A DNA stretch of 64,000 nucleotides from Clostridium thermobutyricum DSM 4928 (GTDB taxonomy: Bacteria; Bacillota; Clostridia; Clostridiales; Clostridiaceae). Of the stretch, positions 9,134 through 17,242 are shown piece by piece. How positions within the stretch are numbered: position 1 is the first letter of the stretch; each line of letters starts with the position of its first letter. The notes below the pieces were generated by a model. That model made no database searches, was not told where the DNA came from, and saw only the letters and a program-made list of their open reading frames with translations. The DNA lies in contig NZ_LTAY01000048.1 in the NCBI RefSeq assembly GCF_002050515.1, positions 62,001 through 126,000 of the forward strand. Direction: 5' to 3'. The position numbers were made by a program, and so were the translations under genes.

Positions 9134-9802
9134 ATGAGTAATTTTGAGAAATATGAAGTAATTAATATGCCTGATATAAGTATAAAGCCAGTTAATTTCT
9201 TTAATGATGAGCAAAAAAAGATGATAGGATTATTTATAGCTGCAGCAGATGAAAAAAATTTAGATAAAGAAGTTACAATATTTTTTAAAACATTAACTGA
9301 ATGTTTAGGGTTAACTGATGAAGAGATAATAAAAATATTTAAATTAATAAATAGTCAGTTATTAGAAGTTTCTTTACATAATGAAAGAAAAGAATATGTA
9401 ATAAATATATTTTCCTTTATTTCTTATGATTTAGATCATAAGACAGTAACTTTTAAGTTTAATAATTCTATTGATGGTTTATATTTTGAACTTAAGAAAA
9501 TGTATCAAGAGAGATTAAAGTTTAAAGTTTCAAAATTAAAAGGAAAATATTCATGGCAAGTATATGAGATTTTAAAAAATCTAGAAGATGGGAAAAAGTA
9601 TTATATCTCAATAGAATATCTGAAATATCTTTTAAAGATTGATAGTGCATATAAATTATATGCTGATTTTAAGAGGAAAGTGATTTTATATACACAAAAT
9701 GAAATAAAGAATAAAACAGATGTATATTTTGAATTTGAAGAGAAAAAAGAAGATAAGAAAATTATTGGACTTTATATAATAGTTCATAAGAATTTAGAGT
9801 AA
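9134..9802 (+). CDS. RepB/Rep_3-like replication initiator protein
   Basis: 222 residues preceded by AAAGGAG. The middle and C-terminal parts show the pattern of plasmid initiator proteins of the Rep_3 (RepB) superfamily: an SWQVYEILKN helix near residue 141, a short LKYLLKI segment, then a YADFKRKVILYTQNEIK stretch ending in an EKKEDKKIIGLYIIV strand. In plasmids such proteins bind iterons with two winged-helix domains. I see no iterons, partition genes or mobilisation genes nearby, so this looks like a chromosomal or domesticated homologue. Its present role is unknown. Confidence 0.65.
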   Translation: MSNFEKYEVINMPDISIKPVNFFNDEQKKMIGLFIAAADEKNLDKEVTIFFKTLTECLGLTDEEIIKIFKLINSQLLEVSLHNERKEYVINIFSFISYDLDHKTVTFKFNNSIDGLYFELKKMYQERLKFKVSKLKGKYSWQVYEILKNLEDGKKYYISIEYLKYLLKIDSAYKLYADFKRKVILYTQNEIKNKTDVYFEFEEKKEDKKIIGLYIIVHKNLE

Positions 9803-9858
9803 AAGTATTATAGTGAAGCATACTAAATTTATAAATATAAATTAAAGGAGGCTTCATT

Positions 9859-9999
9859 ATGATTAAAAAGATACTAGGAGTAATATTATTAATAATTATT
9901 ATTTTGATAGCAATGGGATATTGCTCAGGTAGGAGAAGTGCTAGTGATAATTCAAATGAAATAAGAGTTATAAATGTAACCTTTAATAAAAGTGAATAA
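9859..9999 (+). CDS. 46-residue membrane-anchored small protein, truncated paralogue of the next gene
   Basis: AAAGGAGG precedes ATG 9859. The product starts MIKKILGVILL, has one hydrophobic helix, and then GYCSGRRS. The downstream gene starts MIKKILGIIII and has GYCTGRKS at the same place, so the two are paralogous over about the first 28 residues. This copy stops after 46 codons, where its neighbour continues to 179. It may be a real microprotein or a remnant of a tandem duplication. Confidence 0.5.
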   Translation: MIKKILGVILLIIIILIAMGYCSGRRSASDNSNEIRVINVTFNKSE

Positions 10000-10038
10000 T
10001 GAATCCTTATTTATTATTTTAAATAAGGAGGAATTAAG

Positions 10039-10578
10039 ATGATTAAAAAAATACTAGGAATTATAATTATAGTTATAATTTTATTTTTAGGTATAGGTTA
10101 TTGTACTGGACGAAAGAGCCTGAAAAGCAGTGAAATAAATATTAGTTTAGATTATATAAATTCAGAGCTTGTAAAAATTGATAATGAACTTATTAATATG
10201 GGAAATAATATTATAACTATTTGGCAAAATACTATAGATAAAAAATCTATGACTAAAAGTGATATGGCTATTATTTCTAATATAAAATATGATACTTTTT
10301 TAGAAAATACTAAAGAGTATAGTAAAAAAGTCTATAGTGATGGATTAGAGGCGGCAAAAGTTGTAGTTGCATATTATAATAACTCAGGAATATTGCCAAA
10401 TATAAGAGAAAAACTGTTAGCTATAAAAAACCAATTAGATTCAATGAATGTGAAAAATGAAGTTGAGTATAACTCTACTGTAATTAAATATAAAAATATT
10501 AAAGAATTACAAGAATTAATAAGTAATCCAAAAGGAGATTTTAATACATATAAAAATACTTTATATAGCGTAGAATAA
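10039..10578 (+). CDS. Membrane-anchored extracytoplasmic protein, unknown
   Basis: 179 residues with an N-terminal signal-anchor helix (about residues 4-21) ending in GYCTGRKS, then a hydrophilic helical domain exposed outside the cell. The Cys lacks a convincing lipobox because Tyr precedes it. AAGGAGG precedes ATG 10039. The short paralogue lies 39 bp upstream, and a strong terminator follows. No domain recognised. Confidence 0.65.
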   Translation: MIKKILGIIIIVIILFLGIGYCTGRKSLKSSEINISLDYINSELVKIDNELINMGNNIITIWQNTIDKKSMTKSDMAIISNIKYDTFLENTKEYSKKVYSDGLEAAKVVVAYYNNSGILPNIREKLLAIKNQLDSMNVKNEVEYNSTVIKYKNIKELQELISNPKGDFNTYKNTLYSVE

Positions 10579-10581
10579 AAT

Positions 10582-10628
10582 AAAAAGACATCATATTAGT
10601 TTTAATAAATATGATGTCTTTTTATATT
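10582..10628. terminator. Bidirectional intrinsic terminator
   Basis: A 16-bp perfect stem (10582-10597 with 10608-10623) with flanking A and T runs separates two convergent genes. Confidence 0.85.
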
Positions 10629-10685
10629 TAAGAACTATTTTATTTGAAAAATTTAATCTATGAATAATAAAAATATATTTTATTA

Positions 10686-13253
10686 TTAGCTTTCTTGAAA
10701 TTTAGGAATTCCAAATGTAAATGTATCATTTGAATTATAAAGATAGCTATATTGTTTTATTAATTCTCCAAGTGTTTGAGCATATTGTATATCACTAGAA
10801 TATTGATGCCACATTTGGTCATTAGTTCCATTTATATATCTTATTTCATATGGAGTAACCTGTTTAACTTCATTATATAAATAATCATCATGTAGCATTT
10901 TAGCTCCACCTTCAATTGCATCTGCAGGAGTAAACCATCCATGATTGTAAGCATAAGTTAATGCATAATTAGGATCAGAATTATAAGCTCCTATTCCAAA
11001 GAAATTATAAACTGTTACAGGTTTTGAAAGTTTTTCATTAGTAATTTTTATGATTTTACCTTCTTTATTTTTTGTAATATGTTGTATTGAATCAATAGTT
11101 ATACCATTAGCAAAATTACTGTGTCCATGATTAGTTTCTAATATTGATTGTGATAAAAGGTATATAGGATCCATTCCATATTTTTTTGCGGCATTTACGA
11201 ATGCTTGTCCTTGTCCTTTAAATACTCCCATATTTTCTAAAGCTGCATTAAGTTCATCAACATTAACATTTCTAAATTTATTAATTTCTAAAAATTCAAA
11301 CATTGTATCAGCTGCTTTAGGATTTATGGCTGTACTTAATTGTTTAGAATAAGATTCAAGTTGTGATTTTGTTAATTTATTTCCATGAATCGCATCAAAT
11401 TCTTTTAATTCACCAGCTACATATTTTTTCATTGTATTTGGATAATTAGCATTTACTGTAATAGTATTTGCTTTATTTGCTACTGATTTTGCAGTTGGAA
11501 TATTAGCTCCATTAGTATTTACGAAGTCAGGTCTGATATATCCTACACTTCCTCCAAATTCTATTTCATACCATCCATTAATTCTACTAATTACTTGAAC
11601 AATATTACCTTTTTTTACAAGCCCTAAAATAGATTCATAAGAAGGATTAGTAGAAGGTGCACTTCTTACTGTAGCTGTGTTTGGAATAACAACAGCAGAA
11701 TAAGTTGGTATTATTTGTCCAGGCATTATTTTTGGAGTATTATTAACTGGTTTAACAACTGGAGAAGTTTTATGAGTATCAGGCTTAACTTCAGGTTTAA
11801 CCTCTGGAGAAGTTTTATGAGTATCAGGCTTAACTTCAGGTTTAACCTCTGGAGAAGTTTTATGAGTATCAGGTTTAACTTCAGGCTTTACCTCTGGAGA
11901 AGTTTTGTGAGACTCAGGTTTAACTTCAGGTTTTACTTCTGGAGTAGATTTATGAGTATCAGGTTTAACTTCAGGCTTTACCTCTGGAGAAGTTTTGTGA
12001 GACTCAGGTTTAACTTCAGGTTTAACCTCTGGAGAAGTTTTATGAGTATCAGGTTTAACTTCAGGCTTTACCTCTGGAGAAGTTTTGTGAGACTCAGGTT
12101 TAACTTCAGGAGAAGTTTTATGAGTATCAGGTTTAACTTCAGGTTTAACTTCTGGAGTAGATTTATGAGTATCAGGTTTAACCTCAGGTTTAACTTCAGG
12201 AGAAGTTTTATGAGTATCAGGTTTAACTTCAGGTTTAACCTCTGGAGAAGTTTTATGAGTATCAGGCTTAACTTCAGGTTTAACCTCTGGAGAAGTTTTA
12301 TGAGTATCAGGTTTAACTTCAGGCTTTACCTCTGGAGAAGTTTTGTGAGACTCAGGTTTAACTTCAGGTTTAACTTCTGGAGTAGATTTATGAGTATCAG
12401 GTTTAACTTCAGGTTTAACCTCTGGAGAAGTTTTATGAGTATCAGGTTTAACCTCAGGTTTTACTTCAGGAGAAGTTTTATGAGACTCAGGTTTAACTTC
12501 AGGTTTTATAATTGGAGTAGGATTATTAGTATTAGAATTTATTTCAGTTTTAACATTTGGAGATTGTTGAATAACTCCAGGTTGAGATTGATTAGAATTA
12601 TATGAAGGAGTTATTTTTACTTCAGGATTTACTATTTGTCCTTTTGAGCTATTTATTGTTGAATCTATTTTTTGATTTGATTGTTGGAAATTTTGAGTTG
12701 ATGTGTTTACAAATCCATTTTGAACAAAATCTCCAAAAACGAAACCAGTGTAGCCATTTACACTAACTTTTAGCCATTGACCTTGTCTTCCAATAACATT
12801 TAAATTAGTTCCTTCTTTTAAATTAGTTATAATTGAAGAATTTGCGGAAGCTTCACTTCTTAGATGTAAATCAGTAGTAACATGAATTACATGTTCTTGT
12901 TCATTAAGAGTAATTAATTTATCTTGTTCATCATTTTGTACAATTAATAAATCATTTTTATTTACAGTTCCAATTAATCCGAATTCAGTAACTACATTAT
13001 AAGTGTTCCCATTATGACTTTGGATTACAGCCATATCATAAGCATTAGCATAACCTACAATTTTTCCATTATTCATAATAGCTACTCTTCTAGTTATAAC
13101 AGCTTTTTGTAAATGAACGTTTGATTGTTCTTGATTATATATATTTATATTATTAAGAGTGTTTGCATGTGAAATAATAGTTGGAGCAGCACTTATAGTT
13201 GAAACAGCCACACCAGCTAGGAAAATAAGTTTTGTTATTTTTCTTTTATTCAT
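10686..13253 (-). CDS. Secreted cell-wall endo-beta-N-acetylglucosaminidase with SH3 domains and a long Pro-Lys repeat
   Basis: 855 residues. A signal peptide (about 1-30, ending in ISHA) is followed by two SH3-like modules (about 47-95 and 100-165), 17 near-identical units of EVKPEVKPDTHKTSP (about 248-500), a third SH3 module (about 520-580) and a glucosaminidase domain to the end. The likely catalytic Glu is E706 in SILETNHGH. Enzymes of this group cut N-acetylglucosamine linkages in peptidoglycan during growth or separation. The repeat probably acts as an extended wall-spanning linker. GGAGA precedes ATG 13253. A long open frame on the other strand over the repeat is a by-product of its periodicity. 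Confidence 0.88.
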   Translation of the reverse strand: MNKRKITKLIFLAGVAVSTISAAPTIISHANTLNNINIYNQEQSNVHLQKAVITRRVAIMNNGKIVGYANAYDMAVIQSHNGNTYNVVTEFGLIGTVNKNDLLIVQNDEQDKLITLNEQEHVIHVTTDLHLRSEASANSSIITNLKEGTNLNVIGRQGQWLKVSVNGYTGFVFGDFVQNGFVNTSTQNFQQSNQKIDSTINSSKGQIVNPEVKITPSYNSNQSQPGVIQQSPNVKTEINSNTNNPTPIIKPEVKPESHKTSPEVKPEVKPDTHKTSPEVKPEVKPDTHKSTPEVKPEVKPESHKTSPEVKPEVKPDTHKTSPEVKPEVKPDTHKTSPEVKPEVKPDTHKTSPEVKPEVKPDTHKSTPEVKPEVKPDTHKTSPEVKPESHKTSPEVKPEVKPDTHKTSPEVKPEVKPESHKTSPEVKPEVKPDTHKSTPEVKPEVKPESHKTSPEVKPEVKPDTHKTSPEVKPEVKPDTHKTSPEVKPEVKPDTHKTSPVVKPVNNTPKIMPGQIIPTYSAVVIPNTATVRSAPSTNPSYESILGLVKKGNIVQVISRINGWYEIEFGGSVGYIRPDFVNTNGANIPTAKSVANKANTITVNANYPNTMKKYVAGELKEFDAIHGNKLTKSQLESYSKQLSTAINPKAADTMFEFLEINKFRNVNVDELNAALENMGVFKGQGQAFVNAAKKYGMDPIYLLSQSILETNHGHSNFANGITIDSIQHITKNKEGKIIKITNEKLSKPVTVYNFFGIGAYNSDPNYALTYAYNHGWFTPADAIEGGAKMLHDDYLYNEVKQVTPYEIRYINGTNDQMWHQYSSDIQYAQTLGELIKQYSYLYNSNDTFTFGIPKFQES
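11755..12511 (-). repeat. 45-bp coding tandem repeat, 17 units
   Basis: Sixteen 45-bp units and one shortened 33-bp unit encode the Pro-Lys-Glu linker. Variants alternate DTHK with ESHK and KTSP with KSTP, in a mixed order that suggests whole-unit duplication and recombination. Near-identity at DNA level predicts length variation between strains. Confidence 0.9.
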
Positions 13254-13490
13254 TATAAATCTCCTTTTTAATAATGTTAATTTAATAATTAAAATAAATT
13301 ATAATATATAAATATTTCGAACCTAGAAGCTAGTTATTAAAATTATGTTAATTTAGAATAAAATGGAACAAATAATAAAATATGAAAAAATTAAAACTTA
13401 AAGTAAATAAAATTTTAATAATTAGTTAAATTGTATATAGATATATTTATAAATAGCAATATAACTAGGTTTTAAGTAGTTTTATATAAA

Positions 13491-13518
13491 TTGACAATAG
13501 AAAATATTATGATATTAT
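13491..13518 (+). promoter_or_regulatory. hsmRA promoter
   Basis: A consensus -35 TTGACA (13491-13496) and -10 TATTAT (13513-13518) are separated by 16 bp. The palindrome at 13525-13544 begins 6 bp after the -10. Confidence 0.65.
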
Positions 13519-13524
13519 AAAAAT

Positions 13525-13544
13525 ATAGTTTGCATACAAACTAT
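13525..13544. promoter_or_regulatory. Perfect 20-bp palindrome, probable HsmR operator
   Basis: Arms ATAGTTTG and CAAACTAT flank a 4-bp centre. It covers the expected transcription start of hsmR. AGTTTG/CAAACT palindromes are typical MarR-family operators, so autorepression is likely. Confidence 0.7.
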
Positions 13545-13616
13545 TTTGTATTTACATAATTATATTTAAAAAATATGTTATATAAAATTTAAGTTAAAAG
13601 AGTGGAAGTGAAAATT

Positions 13617-14066
13617 ATGTATGAGCATAATGAAAAGAATAATATAGGATTTGAAATAGCAATGATTATAAAAGAAATAGATTCAAAAATTTATAGTGCT
13701 ATTTTAAATGAATTAAAAGATGAAAAGTTAACACCACAACAAATAATTATACTAAAACATTTAGGACATAAAGGTGAAATGACTGTATCAGAAATATGTA
13801 CAAGTATGAGTTTAAGTAAAGGTACTGTTTCAGGAATTTTAAATAGGATGGAAAAGCAAAATTATATAAGAAAGATTAAATATGAAAATGATAAGAGAAA
13901 TACTTATATAAATTTTACAGAAGAAGGAATAGAGTTAGCGAAAAAGGTAATGGTGAATTTTAATAGAGGATTTAATAAAATATTTAAAGATATAGATATA
14001 GAGCAATTAGAAGAAACAAAAGAAAATTTATTAAGTTTTATACAAAAGATTAAGGAGAGTGAATAA
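13617..14066 (+). CDS. hsmR: MarR-family regulator, HsmR-like
   Basis: 149 residues from ATG 13617, which follows GGAAGTG at good spacing; an in-frame GTG at 13602 precedes that site. The winged helix-turn-helix is visible in the SEICTSMSLSKGTVSGILNRMEK region and an NDKRNTYI wing. The next gene, one base away, encodes an HsmA-type membrane protein. In Clostridioides difficile the pair HsmR-HsmA senses haem: HsmR is a MarR-type repressor released by haem, and HsmA binds haem and protects against oxidative stress. The assignment rests on this gene pairing and the upstream palindrome, not on residue-level evidence for haem binding. Confidence 0.75.
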   Translation: MYEHNEKNNIGFEIAMIIKEIDSKIYSAILNELKDEKLTPQQIIILKHLGHKGEMTVSEICTSMSLSKGTVSGILNRMEKQNYIRKIKYENDKRNTYINFTEEGIELAKKVMVNFNRGFNKIFKDIDIEQLEETKENLLSFIQKIKESE

Positions 14067-14067
14067 T

Positions 14068-14463
14068 ATGAAACTATTATTACCAGCAATAATTTTTATT
14101 ACATTAGCATTAGTATTTTATACAATAGGTGTATGGGGAGAATTTTTATCAAAAACATTAAAGAAAAAGCATGTAATTATATTTTGGTTAGGTCTTATAT
14201 GTGATACATTAGGTACAACTACAATGAGTATGATAGCTTCTTCAGGGACTGATAAAGTTACAACTCCAACAGAGCTTTTAATTCATCAAACAACAGGAAT
14301 GCTTGCAATAATATTAATGCTTATACATGCTATATGGGCAACTTGGGTTTATAATAAAGGAAGCGAAAGAGCAAAAAGAGTTTTCCATAAATTTAGTATA
14401 GTAGTTTGGGTAATTTGGTTAATACCTTACTTCATAGGAATGTATATAGGAATGCATTCTTAA
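14068..14463 (+). CDS. hsmA: HsmA-family membrane protein (haem-binding, oxidative stress)
   Basis: 131 residues, four hydrophobic helices, with histidines placed in or near the membrane (IHQTTGM, LIHAIW, FHKF, MHS) that could ligate haem. The pattern matches the TIGR03987/HsmA family. ATG 14068 is preferred over GTG 14059 because AAGGAG (14051-14056) is too close to the GTG. It lies 1 bp after hsmR and shares its operator. The predicted role is to hold haem in the membrane and limit redox damage. Confidence 0.75.
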   Translation: MKLLLPAIIFITLALVFYTIGVWGEFLSKTLKKKHVIIFWLGLICDTLGTTTMSMIASSGTDKVTTPTELLIHQTTGMLAIILMLIHAIWATWVYNKGSERAKRVFHKFSIVVWVIWLIPYFIGMYIGMHS

Positions 14464-14472
14464 TATTAAGGG

Positions 14473-14503
14473 AGTCTTGCAATTAAATTTGCAAGACTTT
14501 TTT
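14473..14503 (+). terminator. Terminator of hsmRA
   Basis: A 10-bp GC-containing stem (14473-14482 with 14489-14498), 6-nt loop and T-run. Confidence 0.85.
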
Positions 14504-14592
14504 ATTATAAAATTTATGAAAAGTCTACATTACAAAATAAAATTTATGCATAAATTTATTTAGTCATAAATATTATTTACTAGGAGGTGAAC

Positions 14593-15282
14593 ATGATGAA
14601 GTATTTATCAGGAAAAACAGGATGTTATGATTCATATGAGTTTGCAAAAAATATATTAGGAAAAGTAGGAGAATTAAAAGAATTTACAGCATTTTATTCA
14701 GAAAAAACTCCTTATTATCAAGACTTTGGAATAGATAAAGCATATTATAATTTTATAATAAAAGATGAAGAAGGAAATGAAGTTTGGTTTGATACTAATT
14801 GTGGTTATGGTGGAACAAGTCCAAGCTGTACTGAAAAAATTCTTCAATTATTTGGTGCAAGAGATGAATATGGAATTGATAAAGAAAAAATAATTCATAA
14901 GATAAATGTGAATTTAAATCATGATATAAACATATTAGTTTTAAGTCAAAACAGATATAAAACTATAGATAAGAATAAAGAAATAATGTTTATTAAGGTA
15001 AAACCTAATAGTGCAAAATGTAGATATAATTTAATAAAAGGATTAGAGAATATAGGAACTTTTGAGCAATATAATAAAAAATATAAAGATTATGAAGAAT
15101 ATTTTGAAGAAACCTTTAAAGATAAGAGCTTAGGAGATTATAGAACTAATAATCTTTTTTATATAAGTAGATATTTAAAAGAATTTAGTAGAGAAGAACT
15201 AGAAAAAATATTTAGAACTATTATAGTTAAAAATGCTGGTGAAGCAGTAGAGCTAGATATAAAAATTATTCAGAAAGTGTAA
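14593..15282 (+). CDS. Hypothetical cytoplasmic protein, 229 residues
   Basis: AGGAGG (14582-14587) is followed by two consecutive ATG codons; 14593 is taken. The first 80 residues are rich in aromatic and Gly residues, including WFDTNCGYGGTSPSC with two cysteines, and the rest is helical and lysine-rich. No signal peptide, membrane helix or recognised domain. It stands alone between terminators. Confidence 0.65.
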   Translation: MMKYLSGKTGCYDSYEFAKNILGKVGELKEFTAFYSEKTPYYQDFGIDKAYYNFIIKDEEGNEVWFDTNCGYGGTSPSCTEKILQLFGARDEYGIDKEKIIHKINVNLNHDINILVLSQNRYKTIDKNKEIMFIKVKPNSAKCRYNLIKGLENIGTFEQYNKKYKDYEEYFEETFKDKSLGDYRTNNLFYISRYLKEFSREELEKIFRTIIVKNAGEAVELDIKIIQKV

Positions 15283-15309
15283 TTATATAGAAAGTTTTTA
15301 TTCAAAATA

Positions 15310-15366
15310 AAATTCTGTTTTTAGAGATTGTTTGATTATAAAAAACAATTTAATAAAACAGAATTT
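15310..15366. terminator. Two-tier hairpin downstream of the 229-residue gene
   Basis: A 12-bp outer stem (15310-15321 with 15355-15366) encloses a 7-bp inner stem (15327-15333 with 15343-15349). Probably ends the upstream gene; the T-run is weak. Confidence 0.5.
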
Positions 15367-15452
15367 AATATAATATATACATAATAAAATAACTGTATAT
15401 TGGTATAAAAAATTTTTCCTTTGCATATAATAAATTATATAAGAATACATAT

Positions 15453-15509
15453 AAGACCACTTTGGTGAGCTAGTTATGCTAAACATAGCTTGTTTTCCAG
15501 AGTGGTCTT
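15453..15509. other. Strong GC-richer rod-like hairpin in a 363-bp gene-free gap
   Basis: AAGACCACT pairs with AGTGGTCTT, extended to 13 bp through one G-T pair, over an inner AGCTA/TAGCT stem. No gene ends or starts at it. It could be the terminator of a small RNA or an IS-derived element. The rest of the gap (15283-15645) holds only the hairpin at 15310 and the TVP38 promoter region. Confidence 0.45.
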
Positions 15510-15645
15510 CTTATTTATTTTAAGTTAACAAATAAATGTTAATATATTTTTTTTAAAATGGTACTTTAAAAATTCATGTTATAATATTATTTAAAAAGGC
15601 AATAACAAATATATAGAACTGGGGGAATGAAAAGGAGAAATATAA

Positions 15646-16308
15646 ATGAAAAATTCTAAATTAATAAATATATTAAAATTTGTTATATTTTTAATAATAA
15701 TAGGAATAGGAATTTTTATTTTGATAAAGAATAGAGAGTTCTTAATGCATTTAAAAGTAAGCGAAATAATAAGCTTTGCAGAATCTAAAAATACAAAATT
15801 CTATGCAATATTAATAACACTTATTATATTTACTATTAAACCAATTTTTATAATAATACCTAGTAGTATAATTGCAATTGCAAATGGGCTTATATTTGGA
15901 CCATTTGAAGGTTTTTTAGTAACAATGATAGGAAATTTTATATCATCAACAATAGGTTTCTTTTTAGCAAGAATATTAGGAAAAGATTTTGTTCAAGGAA
16001 TATTAGGAAAAAAATTCAGAAATTTTGAATCTAATATAGAGAAAAAACAATTTTTAATAATGATGTCTTTAAGAATGATACCTGTAATTCCATTAGACCC
16101 TATAAGTTATGCATGTGGGCTTTCTAAAGTTTCATATAAGAAATTTATATCAGCAACTTTAATAGGAGTGTCTCCAGAAACAATATGTTATTCTATACTA
16201 GGAGAAAATTTTGATAAGCCATTTTCACCACAATTTATAATACCAGTTGCAATATTAATAATAGCTTTATTATTTTCAAGCAAAATAATAAAGAAAATAC
16301 AAGATTAA
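15646..16308 (+). CDS. TVP38/TMEM64-family membrane protein (VTT domain)
   Basis: 220 residues, about six hydrophobic segments, AAGGAG before ATG 15646. The VTT/DedA-like core is seen in the NGLIFGPFEGFLVTMIGN segment and the later RMIPVIPLDPISYACGLS segment, whose Pro-rich turn is characteristic. Relatives are implicated in lipid scrambling or polyprenyl-phosphate recycling; the substrate here cannot be told. Monocistronic, closed by the hairpin at 16315. Confidence 0.8.
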   Translation: MKNSKLINILKFVIFLIIIGIGIFILIKNREFLMHLKVSEIISFAESKNTKFYAILITLIIFTIKPIFIIIPSSIIAIANGLIFGPFEGFLVTMIGNFISSTIGFFLARILGKDFVQGILGKKFRNFESNIEKKQFLIMMSLRMIPVIPLDPISYACGLSKVSYKKFISATLIGVSPETICYSILGENFDKPFSPQFIIPVAILIIALLFSSKIIKKIQD

Positions 16309-16314
16309 ATATTA

Positions 16315-16368
16315 AGCTCTAAGAAAAGCTATGTGATTTAGCATATTTTTTCTTAGAGCTATAGTTTT
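16315..16368 (+). terminator. Intrinsic terminator
   Basis: A 13-bp stem (AGCTCTAAGAAAA with its complement ending at 16360) followed by a T-run. Confidence 0.75.
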
Positions 16369-16474
16369 TTTATCTTTCAAAATTGTAAGATAACTGAAAG
16401 TTAAATCGATACTAGAAATATAAAAAAGAGATTAAAATAAACACATAAGATAAAGAAAACGGAGGAAATAAAAA

Positions 16475-17242
16475 ATGACTACTATTTTAGATGTTAGAGA
16501 TGTTGAAAAATTTTATGGAAATAAAAAAAATGTAACTAAAGCTTTAAAGGGGGTTAGCTTTCAATTAGAAGAGGGAGATTTCGTTGGAATAATGGGAGCT
16601 TCTGGTTCAGGTAAAACAACTCTTTTAAATTGTATATCTACAATTGATACTATAACTACTGGAAAAATTGTTTTAGAAGGAAGAGATATAACAAGATTAA
16701 AAGGAAAAGAGTTAGAAAAATTTAGAGGAGAAAAACTTGGATTTATATTTCAAGACTATAATCTTTTAGATACTTTAACTATGAGAGAAAATATAGCATT
16801 AGCACTTACTATAAAAGGAGAAAAAGCTTCAAGTATAGATGAAAAAATAGAAGAAACTGCAAAAAGACTTGGAATTTATGAAATACTTAATAAATATCCT
16901 TATGAAGTTTCTGGAGGACAAAAGCAAAGAGTTGCTTGTGCAAGAGCAATAGTAAAGAAGCCTTCACTTATTTTAGCTGATGAGCCAACAGGTGCATTAG
17001 ATTCTAAATCAGCAAGAGCATTACTTGAAAGCTTTGAAGAGGTAAATAAAGAATTAAAATCAACAATTCTTATGGTAACACATGATCCATTTACAGCAAG
17101 TTATGCAAATAGAATAATATTTATAAAAGACGGAAAACTTTTCACAGAAGTAAATAGAGGAACTTCAACAAGAAAAGAATTCTTTGAAAGAATAATTGAA
17201 GTAGTAACATTATTAGGAGGTGACACAGCAAATGAACTTTAA
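16475..17242 (+). CDS. BceA-type antimicrobial peptide ABC transporter ATPase
   Basis: 255 residues, GGAGG before ATG. Walker A is GASGSGKTT near residues 45-53, the Q-loop is FIFQDYNLL, the ABC signature is VSGGQKQR and Walker B is LILADEPTGALD. It pairs with the large permease that follows (11-bp overlap). BceAB-type transporters remove bacitracin-like peptides from lipid targets or signal their presence to an intramembrane sensor kinase. No kinase or regulator is adjacent; a BceRS-like pair lies at 39.5-41.2 kb. Confidence 0.9.
   Translation: MTTILDVRDVEKFYGNKKNVTKALKGVSFQLEEGDFVGIMGASGSGKTTLLNCISTIDTITTGKIVLEGRDITRLKGKELEKFRGEKLGFIFQDYNLLDTLTMRENIALALTIKGEKASSIDEKIEETAKRLGIYEILNKYPYEVSGGQKQRVACARAIVKKPSLILADEPTGALDSKSARALLESFEEVNKELKSTILMVTHDPFTASYANRIIFIKDGKLFTEVNRGTSTRKEFFERIIEVVTLLGGDTANEL

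Larger units (their letters stand above)
13254..13616. promoter_or_regulatory. Divergent control region, glucosaminidase and hsmRA
   Basis: 363 bp without a gene. The right third holds the hsmR promoter and palindrome listed separately. The left part is AT-rich and must contain the leftward glucosaminidase promoter, but I cannot place it with confidence. Confidence 0.5.

Noticed and set aside
11755-12511. CRISPR array
   Set aside because: The repeat has no unique spacers and is in frame inside a protein-coding gene.
11715-12605. A 296-codon open frame on the plus strand rich in Arg, Phe, Ser and Asn
   Set aside because: It is the mirror of the 45-bp repeat in the glucosaminidase gene. The repeat lacks stops in that frame, has no ribosome site there, and the composition is implausible.
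15298-15486. A 62-codon minus-strand frame
   Set aside because: It runs through two strong hairpins, has no ribosome site, and its product is not protein-like.
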